64,000 nucleotides of DNA. It comes from Flavobacterium daemonense (GTDB lineage: Bacteria > Bacteroidota > Bacteroidia > Flavobacteriales > Flavobacteriaceae). Shown in pieces: positions 41,853 through 50,591 of the stretch (positions are counted from its first letter, which is position 1; every line of letters begins with the position of its first letter). A model generated the notes under the pieces. That model saw nothing but the letters and a program-made list of their open reading frames with translations, was not told the origin of the DNA and did no database searches. The stretch is from NCBI RefSeq assembly GCF_007341385.1, contig NZ_VJYD01000012.1, positions 110,069 through 174,068 on the forward strand. Direction: 5' to 3'. A program made the position numbers and the translations under genes.

Positions 41853-43694
41853 TTAAAATGAAACGTTCAATCCAAAATTCAATCCCCATTGAAATTGATT
41901 AAAAGACTGACTGTTCAACGGGTTAATGTAATAATTCATTGCGGGTTCTACAAAAACATTTGTCTTTTTGTAAACGCGGTATTGTATCGTACTGCTTAAA
42001 GTTGAACCGTACACAAAGTCATTTGCATTTGCATTTTCACCAATCGTATTTCCATTAAGAGCCATGTTGTTTGCAATTAGTTTTCCAACAAAACCGCCTG
42101 TATTTAAACTGATATTTGCTTTGTTTTTAGAGAAAACAGAATACGAAACCTCCAACGGCATTTCGATATATTTTAAGCTTTGATCTAAGTTTCCTGTAGC
42201 CAAGTTGTCGCTTTTTAATGCATTTTTTGTGGTATTCGATACCAATACATAGCCTGTTTCTGTTGCAATTTGTGGCACCGTTGCATTTTGAACAAAATAA
42301 TCACTGGTTCCTAAAAATGCATTGTTTTTTGTGCTGATGTATGAAACGTTTGCAACACTTTGTCCTAGTTCATTTATTTTGAATCCAGAACCTACTGCCC
42401 ATTTTTTATTAAGCTTGTATTTTGTTTTTACCCCAAAACTGCTGCTTTGTTTTGAATCGTTTACATTGCCCAGCGTTTTGTCATTTTTTAAATTTTCAGA
42501 GCCGGCAACTCCAGCAAAAACTTCAAGTGCCCATTTTTCGGCATTTGCAGTTGTTTTTGGCGTTTTCTCTTTTTCTTTTTTCACTTCAGGAGCCGCAATT
42601 CCTTTTTCTAGATTTTGAAGCTCTGCTAACTGTACAGAATCTTGCTTGCTTAAAACATCAATAAATTTAGAATTGTTTTTCTGAGTATTTTCAGCAATTG
42701 TATTCTCTGTCTTTTGTGTTTTAGACAGAGTTTCGTTTTTATTTTCAGAAAGCATATTCTGTTTGCGTTCTGTAGCATTTCCGTTCGCAACATTTAATAC
42801 AAAAGCATTGTTCGTTTTCGGATTTACTGTACTTTCAAAAATCGAATTTGGAAGTTGATTTTTTGAAGTCTTCGTAAATGAATTTGTCTTTTTACCTGTA
42901 AAAGTCTTTTCGGCTAGAACCTTGTCAAGATTTCTTTTTTCGCTTTCAGAAAACTGATTTTTGTTATTCGTATTAAATCTATTTGTTTTCTCAGAAGAAT
43001 AGCTTTTTGACGCCAAACCTTGATTTGAATTTCTTTTTTCTGAATTCGGTTTTTGAGTTTCTGAAGCATTAAATTGATTTTTTTCAGAACGATTAAATGC
43101 ATTTTGCGTTCCAGAGCCTTCGTTTTTGACCGCAACAGCCTGATTCAGATTTTTGTTTTCCGAATTTGATTTTCCAGAAACTGAAATTTGGTTTTTGTTT
43201 TTCGCCACAGAATTTCCTTCGGCGACAGCCTGATTTGTATTGCTGTTAACAATACTTGCTTTTGAATTTACAGTTTTTGAATTGCTTTTATTTTTAGACT
43301 CAGCATTTGCTACTGCCGTATTTTCAGCCGAATTATTAATCGCATCTGAAGCATTTCCAGAATTTGATTTTACAATATCGTTTTTATTATTTTCAGAATT
43401 TTGATTTTTATCTAAAGTAGATTTTTTGTGGTTTTCACCATTTTTATTTTCGTCAAGAACGACATTGTTTTTTTCTAAAGATGTACCTGTGTTGATTTTG
43501 CCGGAGTCAGACAAAACAGCTGGGAGCGATAAGCATAATAATAAGCATGCCGCAGCCGACCACCAAAGAATAGCTCTCCTTTTCTTTTTAGGTTTGTCTA
43601 GTTTTTCCTCAATTCCGGCCCATAGTTCTGGCGGCGGAACACTCGAAAAGTGTTCCATTGATGAAAAAATATCTTCTATTTTCTGCTTCTTCAT
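41853..43694 (-). CDS. Anti-sigma-like protein fused through a repetitive linker to an outer-membrane beta-barrel
   Basis: A 613-residue protein with an unusual architecture. Residues 1-35 (IEDIFSSMEHFSSVPPPELW) resemble the cytoplasmic start of Bacteroidota anti-sigma proteins, then a basic stop KPKKKRR and one membrane helix (AILWWSAAACLLLCLSLPAV). Residues 70-380 are low-complexity, very rich in N, K, S and E, with three or four imperfect units of about 38 residues containing KNQF/KNQI, NSNQ/NLNQ and KTN motifs. Residues 385-613 form a porin-family barrel (WALEVFAGVAGSENL, KKWAVGSGFKINELG, QWGLNFGLNVSF) ending in phenylalanine. It could span from cytoplasm to outer membrane. Its start overlaps the sigma-factor stop as ATGA, so the two are co-translated. 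Confidence 0.8.
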   Translation of the reverse strand: MKKQKIEDIFSSMEHFSSVPPPELWAGIEEKLDKPKKKRRAILWWSAAACLLLCLSLPAVLSDSGKINTGTSLEKNNVVLDENKNGENHKKSTLDKNQNSENNKNDIVKSNSGNASDAINNSAENTAVANAESKNKSNSKTVNSKASIVNSNTNQAVAEGNSVAKNKNQISVSGKSNSENKNLNQAVAVKNEGSGTQNAFNRSEKNQFNASETQKPNSEKRNSNQGLASKSYSSEKTNRFNTNNKNQFSESEKRNLDKVLAEKTFTGKKTNSFTKTSKNQLPNSIFESTVNPKTNNAFVLNVANGNATERKQNMLSENKNETLSKTQKTENTIAENTQKNNSKFIDVLSKQDSVQLAELQNLEKGIAAPEVKKEKEKTPKTTANAEKWALEVFAGVAGSENLKNDKTLGNVNDSKQSSSFGVKTKYKLNKKWAVGSGFKINELGQSVANVSYISTKNNAFLGTSDYFVQNATVPQIATETGYVLVSNTTKNALKSDNLATGNLDQSLKYIEMPLEVSYSVFSKNKANISLNTGGFVGKLIANNMALNGNTIGENANANDFVYGSTLSSTIQYRVYKKTNVFVEPAMNYYINPLNSQSFNQFQWGLNFGLNVSF

Positions 43695-44242
43695 GCTATC
43701 TTAAAATTTTTTATGCTCAAAATCCGTTTCTGCAAAATACCCTTTGCTCTGTTTAAATTTGATTTTGACGTTCCTTCTGAAATCTTCAATAATTCGGCTA
43801 TTTCTTTATGTTTCATATGCTCAAAAACATATAAGTTAAAAACCGTTCGGTATTGATCGGGCAAATCCCGTATGTATTCTAATAATTTTTCTTTTTCTAT
43901 CGGGATGGTTTCTAATTCTTCTTCTTCGATAAAATCAGTATCTGGATCAAAAACATCTAAAAAGAAGCTTTCTTTTTTCTTCTTATTTAAAGTTTCGATG
44001 AGTTTGTTGATGAAAATTCGCTTTAGCCAGCCTTCAAAACTTCCTTCAAATTTATATTGGCTTATTTTCTGAAAAACGATAACAAATGCTTCCTGGAAAA
44101 CATCCTTGGCATCATCTTCATTTTTCATGTACTTTAAGCATATACCATATAAAACCGGAGAAAACAGCTGATATATTTTCAGCTGTCCTTCTCGGTCATT
44201 CTGCATGCATTGCCTAATGTATTTTTCTAAATCGTCTTTCAA
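43691..44242 (-). CDS. ECF RNA polymerase sigma factor
   Basis: A 183-residue sigma-70 of the ECF type. Region 2: LFSPVLYGICLKYMKNEDDA then KDVFQEAFVIVFQKISQYKF and EGWLKRIFINKLIETLNKKK. Region 4: IRDLPDQYRTVFNLYVFEHM followed by KHKEIAELLKISEGTSKSNL, a helix-turn-helix. The linker between them is acidic (DPDTDFIEEEELETI). A -7 element TATTTTTG reads leftward at 44273-44266. It overlaps by 4 bases the gene for the anti-sigma/barrel protein, which is its likely partner. Confidence 0.95.
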   Translation of the reverse strand: MKDDLEKYIRQCMQNDREGQLKIYQLFSPVLYGICLKYMKNEDDAKDVFQEAFVIVFQKISQYKFEGSFEGWLKRIFINKLIETLNKKKKESFFLDVFDPDTDFIEEEELETIPIEKEKLLEYIRDLPDQYRTVFNLYVFEHMKHKEIAELLKISEGTSKSNLNRAKGILQKRILSIKNFKIA

Positions 44243-44293
44243 AAAAGTGGTATTGTTTGGTTTGGCAAAAATAGTTTTTATAAACTTAAAAAA

Positions 44294-44692
44294 CTACCTT
44301 TTAAAAATGCTGCGGGCAGCATCTTGATTATTGCTTACTATAGTTAGGTTTTGATTATCAAGGTTTTCTATTACGTATGTTTTACCTTCAAAGCTAATTA
44401 GGTCGTGCTCTGCTTGATCAGAAAAACCAATTCCTTTGCCTATTTCATAAGCACTATTTCTGATTTCTACATCATTTTTATACGTAATGACTCTTCCTTC
44501 TGGAGTGAAAATTACCTTTTTTGTAAATCCGGCTGTTTTTGGTGTTGCAGTATAAGGATTACTGGTTCCTCCAATCGATTTTTCCCAAATCCAAGTATTC
44601 ACAATTGATCCCGAATTTACATTCGTTGAATCTAAAGAATACGCGGTCGAAAATAGTCCGAAGACGATAACAAATAATAAGCTTTTTTTCAT
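44294..44692 (-). CDS. Secreted lipocalin-like hypothetical protein
   Basis: A 132-residue exported protein with a signal peptide (MKKSLLFVIVFGLFSTAYS). The mature part has TWIWEKSIGG, KKVIFTPEGRVITYKNDVEI, ISFEGKTYVIENLDNQNLTI and a basic end, a pattern of short beta strands with an early tryptophan like the small lipocalin-type proteins of flavobacteria. The ATG at 44690-44692 is used; the in-frame TTG two codons upstream is less likely. It lies 7 bases after the stop of the PrcB-like lipoprotein gene, so the two form one transcript. Function unknown. Confidence 0.7.
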   Translation of the reverse strand: MKKSLLFVIVFGLFSTAYSLDSTNVNSGSIVNTWIWEKSIGGTSNPYTATPKTAGFTKKVIFTPEGRVITYKNDVEIRNSAYEIGKGIGFSDQAEHDLISFEGKTYVIENLDNQNLTIVSNNQDAARSIFKR

Positions 44693-44699
44693 AATCAAA

Positions 44700-45575
44700 T
44701 TATTTTAGACTTGTAATTTTATCTCTAATTGCTTTTTTGAAAGTTTTGATTTCAGCGCTTTGATCTTCTGTATCGTTATTGTCAATAAAAATTTTAGTTA
44801 CAGATGTTCCTTGTTTCAATTGGAAGAAAATACCGCCTTGATCTGCTCCATCTGGTGTACCATAAGTTTTTGTTTGTCCTTTTAAAGCATAAATTTCAGT
44901 AGGAATGCTTTTTGTGAAATCAGTGTAATCGCCTCTTTTTGTTTTAGCAAAATAAGCAGATTGGTCAAAATTGAAATTTCCTGTAGCCGTACTAATCAGT
45001 TTCAAAATATTGAAATCATTTAGTTGAAAGAAGTTTTGACAATCTGAACCTGCACAGTTTCCAAAATAACTTCCAATAATAATATTGTCTGAAGACTCTG
45101 TTGTTTTGTTGAAAATAATTGTTTTGTTTGATCTAGGGATCAAAATAAAATCGGAAGGATAAGTTGCAGTTGTCGAAATATTTTCTCCTGGCTGAGGTCC
45201 GCTTTCATAATAACTGATTACAATTTCGCAGTTATTTTGAACAATCGAAGTCATTTTGATGCTATAGCCGCTTGTTGCTTTCATTCCAGAAAAAATACCA
45301 ACTAACATGTTTTTAGAAAAATCAATATTAGCATCAGTGGCAACTGGGCAAGTATTTTCGTGTTTTGTAAAAAGGAGATCCATTTTGTCTTGAGCAGTTA
45401 CAACAACTGCAGCTGGATTTTCTGGCAAAGTTTTGATCGCGTAATTGCATAAAAGCGGAAAACCTGTAAATCCTAAATCTGTATTTGCACCGCAATCAAC
45501 ATTCATATCATCATTTCCAAGCGAGCAAGCGCCCAATCCAAAAGCTATAAATAAGCTCAACATCAATTTTTTCAT
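44700..45575 (-). CDS. Lipoprotein with PrcB-like C-terminal domain
   Basis: A 291-residue lipoprotein (lipobox LGAC, Cys17). Residues 40-165 contain TLPENPAAVVVTAQDKMDLL, NIDFSKNMLVGIFSGMKATS, GYSIKMTSIVQNNCEIVISY and PSDFILIPRSNKTIIFN, the strand order of the PrcB C-terminal domain known from a treponemal protease complex subunit. The second half (ENFFQLNDFNILKLIS-like, then GQTKTYGTPDGADQGGIFFQ) is a separate domain of unknown kind. It has six or more cysteines in the mature part. Role: possibly a partner of a surface protease, by family resemblance only. First gene of a two-gene unit. Confidence 0.7.
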   Translation of the reverse strand: MKKLMLSLFIAFGLGACSLGNDDMNVDCGANTDLGFTGFPLLCNYAIKTLPENPAAVVVTAQDKMDLLFTKHENTCPVATDANIDFSKNMLVGIFSGMKATSGYSIKMTSIVQNNCEIVISYYESGPQPGENISTTATYPSDFILIPRSNKTIIFNKTTESSDNIIIGSYFGNCAGSDCQNFFQLNDFNILKLISTATGNFNFDQSAYFAKTKRGDYTDFTKSIPTEIYALKGQTKTYGTPDGADQGGIFFQLKQGTSVTKIFIDNNDTEDQSAEIKTFKKAIRDKITSLK

Positions 45576-45764
45576 TATATTATTTTAATAGGTTATATTT
45601 TGTAGATGACTGAGGTTTGAAAAGGTTGCGTCGAAAATATTTTTTTCTTCAATTTTTTTTAAAATGTTTGTTTAATTTAGAATCCTCACGAATTAGTGAA
45701 ATTTTAAATTTTAAAAATCAGAACTACGTATTATTGCGTACTTTTACTTAAAAAAAACTTAGTT

Positions 45765-47138
45765 ATGTTTGACTTTCTCCCCATTTTACTGGCTTTTATT
45801 ATAGCGCTTTTTTTAGGTATTTACTTAGGAAGGCTTTTAATGGGCGCCAAATCACAAACTGAAAAAGTTGGTTTGGAAGAAAAACTAAATGCAAACTTGA
45901 ATCAGTTGCAGTTTCAAAAGGAAAAATTTGAAGGCGAGAGAAATAATTTTCAGAAACAGCTTCAATTGATTAATTCTGAAAAAGAAAATATCAGAACAGA
46001 GAAGGACAGCTTAGCCATTCAGCTTTCAAAAAAAGAAGTCGATTTCGAAAATCTATGGGAACGCCATAAAGAGCAAAAAGCTGAAATAACAGAACTTCAG
46101 GAAAAATTCACCAAAGAATTTGAAAATCTGGCCAATAAGATTCTCGAAGAAAAGTCGGCAAAATTTACCGAGCAAAACAGCGAAAACATGAAGAACATCT
46201 TGTTGCCTTTGCAAGATAAAATTCAAGGTTTTGAGAAAAAAGTAGAACAGACACATAAAGAAAGCATCGATTATCACGCCGCTTTGCGTCAGCAGATTGT
46301 TGGTTTAAGCGAAATGAACGCACAAATGAGCAAAGAAACGCTCAATTTGACTAAAGCATTAAAAGGCGACACCAAAATGCAAGGGAATTGGGGCGAACTG
46401 GTTTTAGAACGTGTTTTAGAAAAATCAGGTCTAGAAAAAGGACGCGAATACGAAGTGCAGCAAAGTTTTACAAATACAGAAGGAACACGCGTGCTCCCAG
46501 ATGTTGTAATTAATTTGCCTGACGGAAAAAAAATGATTGTCGATTCTAAAGTTTCGCTGGTTGCATACGAGAGATGGATCAACGAAGAATCAGAAATATT
46601 GAAAATTGATTTTCTGAAAGAACATGTCAGTTCTATAAAAAGGCATGTCGAGCAACTCGGAAACAAAAATTATCATGATCTATATCAAATAGAAAGTCCT
46701 GATTTTGTTTTGCTTTTTATTCCGATAGAACCTGCGTTTGCGATTGCATTAAATGAAGATTCGACTTTATACAATAAAGCTTTTGATAAAAATATTGTTA
46801 TTGTAACACCAAGCACACTTTTGGCGACTTTGCGCACGATCGACAGCATGTGGACGAACCAGAAACAGCAGGAAAATGCTTTTGAAATTGCCAGACAAGC
46901 CGGTGCTTTATACGATAAATTTGAAGGTTTTGTAACTGATTTAGTCCGAATTGGAAATAAAATCAAAGACACAAAAACGGAATATGAAAGCGCTATGAAT
47001 AAATTGGTTGACGGAAAAGGCAATTTGATTTCGAGTGTCGAAAAATTAAAGAAAATGGGAGCAAAGGCTAAAAAGTCGCTTCCAGAAAATATTATTGCGC
47101 GAGCCTCAAATGAAGAGGAGAATCAGTTTTTAAATTAA
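45765..47138 (+). CDS. rmuC: DNA recombination protein RmuC
   Basis: A 457-residue protein with one N-terminal membrane helix (FLPILLAFIIALFLGIYLGR), a long coiled coil (about 35-190, heavy in E, K, Q) and the RmuC domain (about 195-430) with LTKALKGDTKMQGNWGELVL, LPDVVINLPDGKKMIVDSKV and FVLLFIPIEPAFAIAL. The fold is related to PD-(D/E)XK nucleases; DSKV is the core. In E. coli, RmuC limits inversions at short inverted repeats, notable here because such repeats are dense in this window. Alone in its transcript. A non-coding family A element follows immediately after its stop. Confidence 0.95.
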   Translation: MFDFLPILLAFIIALFLGIYLGRLLMGAKSQTEKVGLEEKLNANLNQLQFQKEKFEGERNNFQKQLQLINSEKENIRTEKDSLAIQLSKKEVDFENLWERHKEQKAEITELQEKFTKEFENLANKILEEKSAKFTEQNSENMKNILLPLQDKIQGFEKKVEQTHKESIDYHAALRQQIVGLSEMNAQMSKETLNLTKALKGDTKMQGNWGELVLERVLEKSGLEKGREYEVQQSFTNTEGTRVLPDVVINLPDGKKMIVDSKVSLVAYERWINEESEILKIDFLKEHVSSIKRHVEQLGNKNYHDLYQIESPDFVLLFIPIEPAFAIALNEDSTLYNKAFDKNIVIVTPSTLLATLRTIDSMWTNQKQQENAFEIARQAGALYDKFEGFVTDLVRIGNKIKDTKTEYESAMNKLVDGKGNLISSVEKLKKMGAKAKKSLPENIIARASNEEENQFLN

Positions 47139-47154
47139 ACAAATCATAAATATT

Positions 47155-47300
47155 TTAAACACATAGAAACATAGATTTTATCTTGTGCATGGAGAATAAA
47201 AAAAAAGAAACTCGTTTCTAACACATAGCGCTATGTTTGTTAATGCAAGTGAAACGCCTTTTTTTTTAAGTTCCAATAAGCTATGATTCTATGTGTTTAA
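47155..47300. mobile_element. Family A non-coding element (MITE-like), copy 2
   Basis: A 146-bp unit: TTAAACACATAGAAACATAG at 47155-47174 and its inverse with one mismatch at 47281-47300. Inside are AAAGAAACTCGTTTCTAAC, ACACATAGCGCTATGTTTGT and AATGCAAGTGAAACGCCTTT. It lies 16 bases after rmuC and shares its right part with the GxxExxY-bearing copy. Confidence 0.85.
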
Positions 47301-47336
47301 AAAAAAACAACACAAACTTACCAAAAAACAAAAAAC

Positions 47337-47885
47337 ATGACTGCAGATTTCAAACTCGTTTCATCATCAAAAATTAGCATTTCCGAATTAATGCTGCCAT
47401 CGCATACCAACTTTAGCGGTAAAATTCATGGAGGATATATTTTGCAATTACTAGATCAGATTGCTTTTGCTTCTGCATCAAAATTCAGCGGTAATTATTG
47501 TGTGACCGCTTCGGTTGATACGGTGAACTTTTTAAAGCCTATTGAAGTTGGTGAATTGGTCACGATGAAAGCTTCTGTAAATTATGTGGGAAGAAGTTCC
47601 ATGGTGGTTGGAATTCGCGTTGAAGCCGAAAATATTCAGACAGGTGCAATCAAACATTGCAATTCGTCTTATTTTACAATGGTCGCAAAGGATAAAGACG
47701 GAAAAAGCGTTCAGGTTCCGGGCCTTATTTTATCAAGTCTCGAAGAAGTTCGCCGTTTTAGAAAAGCAATCAAGCATATCGAAATTAAAAAGGAAATTGA
47801 AGAGCATGAAAAAGTAGCAAATGTTAGTTCAATCGAAGACTTGGCAAGTTTGGATAAGTATAATGTGCTTTTGGAGATTAGTTAG
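47337..47885 (+). CDS. Acyl-CoA thioesterase (hotdog fold)
   Basis: A 182-residue cytoplasmic thioesterase of the YciA/ACOT group that hydrolyses acyl-CoA. It shows MLPSHTNFSGKIHGGYILQL then LDQIAFASASKFSGNYCVTA, where the GKIHGG turn and the aspartate of LLDQIA are the catalytic region, and SVDTVNFLKPIEVGELV, NYVGRSSMVVGIRVEAEN as the second strand set. The C-terminal 50 residues (RRFRKAIKHIEIKKEIEEHE) are a helical tail. Chain-length preference cannot be told. It is flanked on both sides by palindromic elements, not by metabolic partners. Confidence 0.92.
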   Translation: MTADFKLVSSSKISISELMLPSHTNFSGKIHGGYILQLLDQIAFASASKFSGNYCVTASVDTVNFLKPIEVGELVTMKASVNYVGRSSMVVGIRVEAENIQTGAIKHCNSSYFTMVAKDKDGKSVQVPGLILSSLEEVRRFRKAIKHIEIKKEIEEHEKVANVSSIEDLASLDKYNVLLEIS

Positions 47886-47894
47886 AAAAGTTAG

Positions 47895-48147
47895 TTGTGA
47901 ATTGTGAAATGTGAGATGTAAAATATAGAATGTGAAATATGAAGTCCCTACGTGACAAGATAAAAATCGATTTCTTTTTTCTACCAGTATAGAATCTCTA
48001 TGAGATATTCCGCTAGGAATTAAATATTGGTAGCAAAAATAAACCACATGCTAATTTGTCCCGTAGGGACTTCATATTTCACATTCTATATTTTACATCT
48101 CACATCTCACATCTCACATCTCACAATTCACAATTCACAATTCACAA
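47895..48147. mobile_element. Long palindromic MITE-like element with heptad-repeat arms (family B, non-coding)
   Basis: Left arm 47895-47952 (TTGTGAATTGTGAAATGTGA ... GAAGTCCCTACG) is the inverse of the right arm 48062-48147, which is longer because it holds about four copies of CATCTCA and three of ATTCACA. Inner bases 47953-48061 form a second hairpin around CTACCAGTAT/ATATTGGTAG. No open frame of use. The rest of the 463-base gap (48148-48348) shows no recognised feature. Confidence 0.82.
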
Positions 48148-48348
48148 ACAAAAATATTCACAAATATTTAGGATTAGAAGCAGAACTTTGTAGCGAGAAA
48201 TTTCGTAACTTTAAGTATGAATAATTAGATTATGGAATATTCACGGAGTACTGCCATTCAATTTTTTTAAGCCAATATCTTAAGTCCTGATTTTTCTCTT
48301 CTTAAAATTAAAAAATCGAATGACATAATTGTTTAAATAATAACGATT

Positions 48349-48918
48349 ATGAAAAAAACTACCTTATTTATTTTGCTTTTTACTGCTTATTCTCTTGTTG
48401 CTCAAGATAAATTTTTCACTAATACAGGAACGATAAATTTTGAAGCATCGGTTCCTCTTTTTGAAGAAATAAAAGCTGTAAATAGACAAGTTGCGATTGT
48501 TTTAGAGCCTCGAACAAGTACATTTATCTGTACTGTAATTATTAAAGATTTTCGTTTTAAATTGGATTTGATGCAAGAACATTTTAATGAAAATTATATG
48601 GAAAGCGATCGATATCCGAAAGCTGTTTTTAAAGGTAAAATCGAAAAATTTGATTTGAAGGATATCAATGAAGTTGAAAAAGAATATTTAATACATGGAA
48701 AATTAGTTGTAAGAGGGAAATCGAAGCAAATTGCAGTTAAAGCTCTAATTAAAAAAATGGGCGATGGAATTCAGATTATATCTGATTTTCCTATCCAGAT
48801 TGCTGATTTTAATATTCAGATTCCGAGCAGAATTGCGTCTAAAATTTCTGAAACGGCTAACACTGAATTAACAGGGATAATTAGAACAGATAATGCAGGT
48901 TATCTTACTTTGAAATGA
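48349..48918 (+). CDS. YceI family protein
   Basis: A 189-residue exported protein with a signal peptide ending in LVAQ. The YceI lipocalin-like barrel follows: FFTNTGTINFEASVPLFEEI, FICTVIIKDFRFKLDLMQEH, NYMESDRYPKAVFKGKIEKF, and LIHGKLVVRGKSKQIAVKAL. The family binds isoprenoid chains (polyisoprenoid, quinone-like) in the periplasm; some members belong to stress or polyisoprenoid metabolism. No operon partner: the next gene is convergent with only 3 bases between the stop codons. Confidence 0.92.
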   Translation: MKKTTLFILLFTAYSLVAQDKFFTNTGTINFEASVPLFEEIKAVNRQVAIVLEPRTSTFICTVIIKDFRFKLDLMQEHFNENYMESDRYPKAVFKGKIEKFDLKDINEVEKEYLIHGKLVVRGKSKQIAVKALIKKMGDGIQIISDFPIQIADFNIQIPSRIASKISETANTELTGIIRTDNAGYLTLK

Positions 48919-48921
48919 AGT

Positions 48922-49833
48922 TTAATTTAAACAACTCAAAAGAGTTCGTTCAAGATCTGTAAACTGGAATTCAAATCCCATTTTTTGAATTTTTTCCGAA
49001 GAAACGCGCTGTCCTTTCAAAATTGCAATACTCATTTCTCCCAACGTGAATTTGAGAAAAAAGGCAGGAACTTTTGGCACCCAGATCGAATAGCCTAAAA
49101 TAGAAGCCAAGGTTTTTGAAAATCCAAAATTAGTGGTGTTATCTGTAACACAGGCATTGTAGGCGCCATGCATATGTTCGTCCGTAATTGCCTTTAGGTA
49201 AATTTGTGCCAAATCATCAATGTGAATCCACGCCAAATATTGTTTTCCGGTGCCTAGAACTGCACCAAATCCCGACTTGAAACTCGGAACTACTTTTTTT
49301 AAAAACCCTTCGTCTTTTCCAAAAACAATTCCGGTTCTGATTTTTACGGTTCTAATTCCGAGCGTATTTATTTTGTCTGCAGTTTCTTCCCAAACTTGGC
49401 ACGTTCTGCCTAAAAAATCATTTGCTGGAGATGTTTCTTCGGTACAAATTTTATGGCTTGTAATCGCGCCATAAATTCCAATTCCGGATGCAGAAACAAA
49501 TGCATTAAGCGTTTTATTGTTTTCTTTTAAAATTGAAAAAATTAGATCAATAGGTTTTGTGCGACTTTCTAAAATGATTCTTTTTCGTCGTCTGGTCCAT
49601 CGTTTTTCGACAATTCCTTCTCCGGCAAGATGTATAATATAATCGGCATTTAGAACGGCTTCTTTTTCAATAAAATCTTTTTTCAAATCCCATTTATAAT
49701 ACGTAATTGATGGCGTGTTTTTATGTTCAGTCCGACTCAAAATCGACACAGAAAAGCCGTTGTCGATAAGGACATCGGTCAGATGTTTACCAACAAATCC
49801 AGTGCCGCCGGTTAGTAAAACATTTTGAGCCAT
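48922..49833 (-). CDS. TIGR01777 family oxidoreductase (NAD-dependent epimerase-like)
   Basis: A 303-residue extended SDR protein, of the family seen next to cell-division inhibitor-like SulA proteins (YfcH group). LLTGGTGFVGKHLTDVLIDN is the nucleotide-binding start; ADYIIHLAGEGIVEKRWTRR and RKRIILESRTKPIDLI are TIGR01777 hallmarks, followed by FVSASGIGIYG and GKQYLAWIHIDDLAQIYLKA. The C-terminal DUF1731-type segment KVPAFFLKFTLGEMSIAILK then GQRVSSEKI is present. Substrate unknown. It is divergent from the TetR gene, sharing a region with two back-to-back -7-like elements. Confidence 0.92.
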   Translation of the reverse strand: MAQNVLLTGGTGFVGKHLTDVLIDNGFSVSILSRTEHKNTPSITYYKWDLKKDFIEKEAVLNADYIIHLAGEGIVEKRWTRRRKRIILESRTKPIDLIFSILKENNKTLNAFVSASGIGIYGAITSHKICTEETSPANDFLGRTCQVWEETADKINTLGIRTVKIRTGIVFGKDEGFLKKVVPSFKSGFGAVLGTGKQYLAWIHIDDLAQIYLKAITDEHMHGAYNACVTDNTTNFGFSKTLASILGYSIWVPKVPAFFLKFTLGEMSIAILKGQRVSSEKIQKMGFEFQFTDLERTLLSCLN

Positions 49834-49865
49834 AATAGTTTATAAAATTTTTAACAGTGCATATT

Positions 49866-49907
49866 GTTTAAGGATTAGTAAAGGTACTTAAACAATGCTT
49901 ACCTTTA
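49866..49907. promoter_or_regulatory. Divergent promoter region with candidate TetR operator
   Basis: GTTTAAG (49866-49872) and CTTAAAC (49887-49893) form an inverted repeat with a 14-base spacer. Overlapping it are TAAAGGTA (49879-49886, a leftward TACCTTTA) and TACCTTTA (49900-49907, rightward), both one base off the -7 consensus TAnnTTTG. The arrangement suits a regulator acting on both genes. Confidence 0.45.
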
Positions 49908-49931
49908 AGGCAAATTCTAAATTTTAATAAA

Positions 49932-50591
49932 ATGGCGACTAAAAAAAAGGTAATTACCAAAGATGATATCGTTTCAATATATATGAATGAAATTTTAGAA
50001 AAAGGCCAAAAACCAAAATCAGTTTATCATTTTGCCAAAGAAAATGATTTTAGCGAAGCGGAGTTTTATGCTTTTTTTGGAACATTAGAAGGTTTAGAAA
50101 AAGAGATTTTCCGACTGTTTTTTGAAAACACAGTCAACTTGCTTCACAAAAATGAAGAATATCAGCAGTATGATATGAAAAATAAAATGCTGAGTTTTTA
50201 CTTTACTTTCTTCGAAATTTTGACTGCCAATAGAAGCTATGTTTTGCAGTCGCTTAAAGTAGATAGAAATCCACTTAAAAATCTGGTTCAGTTAACAACA
50301 CTCCGAAATAGTTTTAAAGAGTATGTTTCGGAAATCCTGACGGATGATTACCGACTGGAACAAGAAAAACTTCAAAAGTTTCAAGAAAAAGCAATTCAAG
50401 AATCGGCTTGGTTGCAATTAATGATGACAATAAAATTCTGGATGGATGATGAATCTGCAGGATTTGAAAAAACCGACATTTTTATCGAAAAATCAGTTAA
50501 TGCTTCATTCGAATTGATGAATGTGGCACCAATGAATCATTTGATTGATCTTGGAAAATTTCTATTCAAAGAAAAAATATACAGCAGATAA
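49932..50591 (+). CDS. TetR-like transcriptional regulator
   Basis: A 219-residue regulator. The N-terminal 60 residues resemble a TetR helix-turn-helix (KDDIVSIYMNEILEKGQKPK, then SVYHFAKENDFSEAEFYAFF). The C-terminal domain is helical (MLSFYFTFFEILTANRSYVL, LQLMMTIKFWMDDESAGFEK, TDIFIEKSVNASFELM) and matches the TetR C-terminal type found beside AarF/UbiB kinases in Bacteroidota. Its TAA overlaps the next ATG as TAATG, so it is co-translated with the kinase. The ligand is unknown; it may sense membrane or quinone state given its partner (inference). Confidence 0.85.
   Translation: MATKKKVITKDDIVSIYMNEILEKGQKPKSVYHFAKENDFSEAEFYAFFGTLEGLEKEIFRLFFENTVNLLHKNEEYQQYDMKNKMLSFYFTFFEILTANRSYVLQSLKVDRNPLKNLVQLTTLRNSFKEYVSEILTDDYRLEQEKLQKFQEKAIQESAWLQLMMTIKFWMDDESAGFEKTDIFIEKSVNASFELMNVAPMNHLIDLGKFLFKEKIYSR

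Noticed and set aside
48027..48224. A 65-codon open frame with LTSHISHLTIHNSQFTN-like repeats
   Set aside because: It is a translation of the heptad-repeat arm of the palindromic element. The period of 7 bases gives a repeated peptide by itself.
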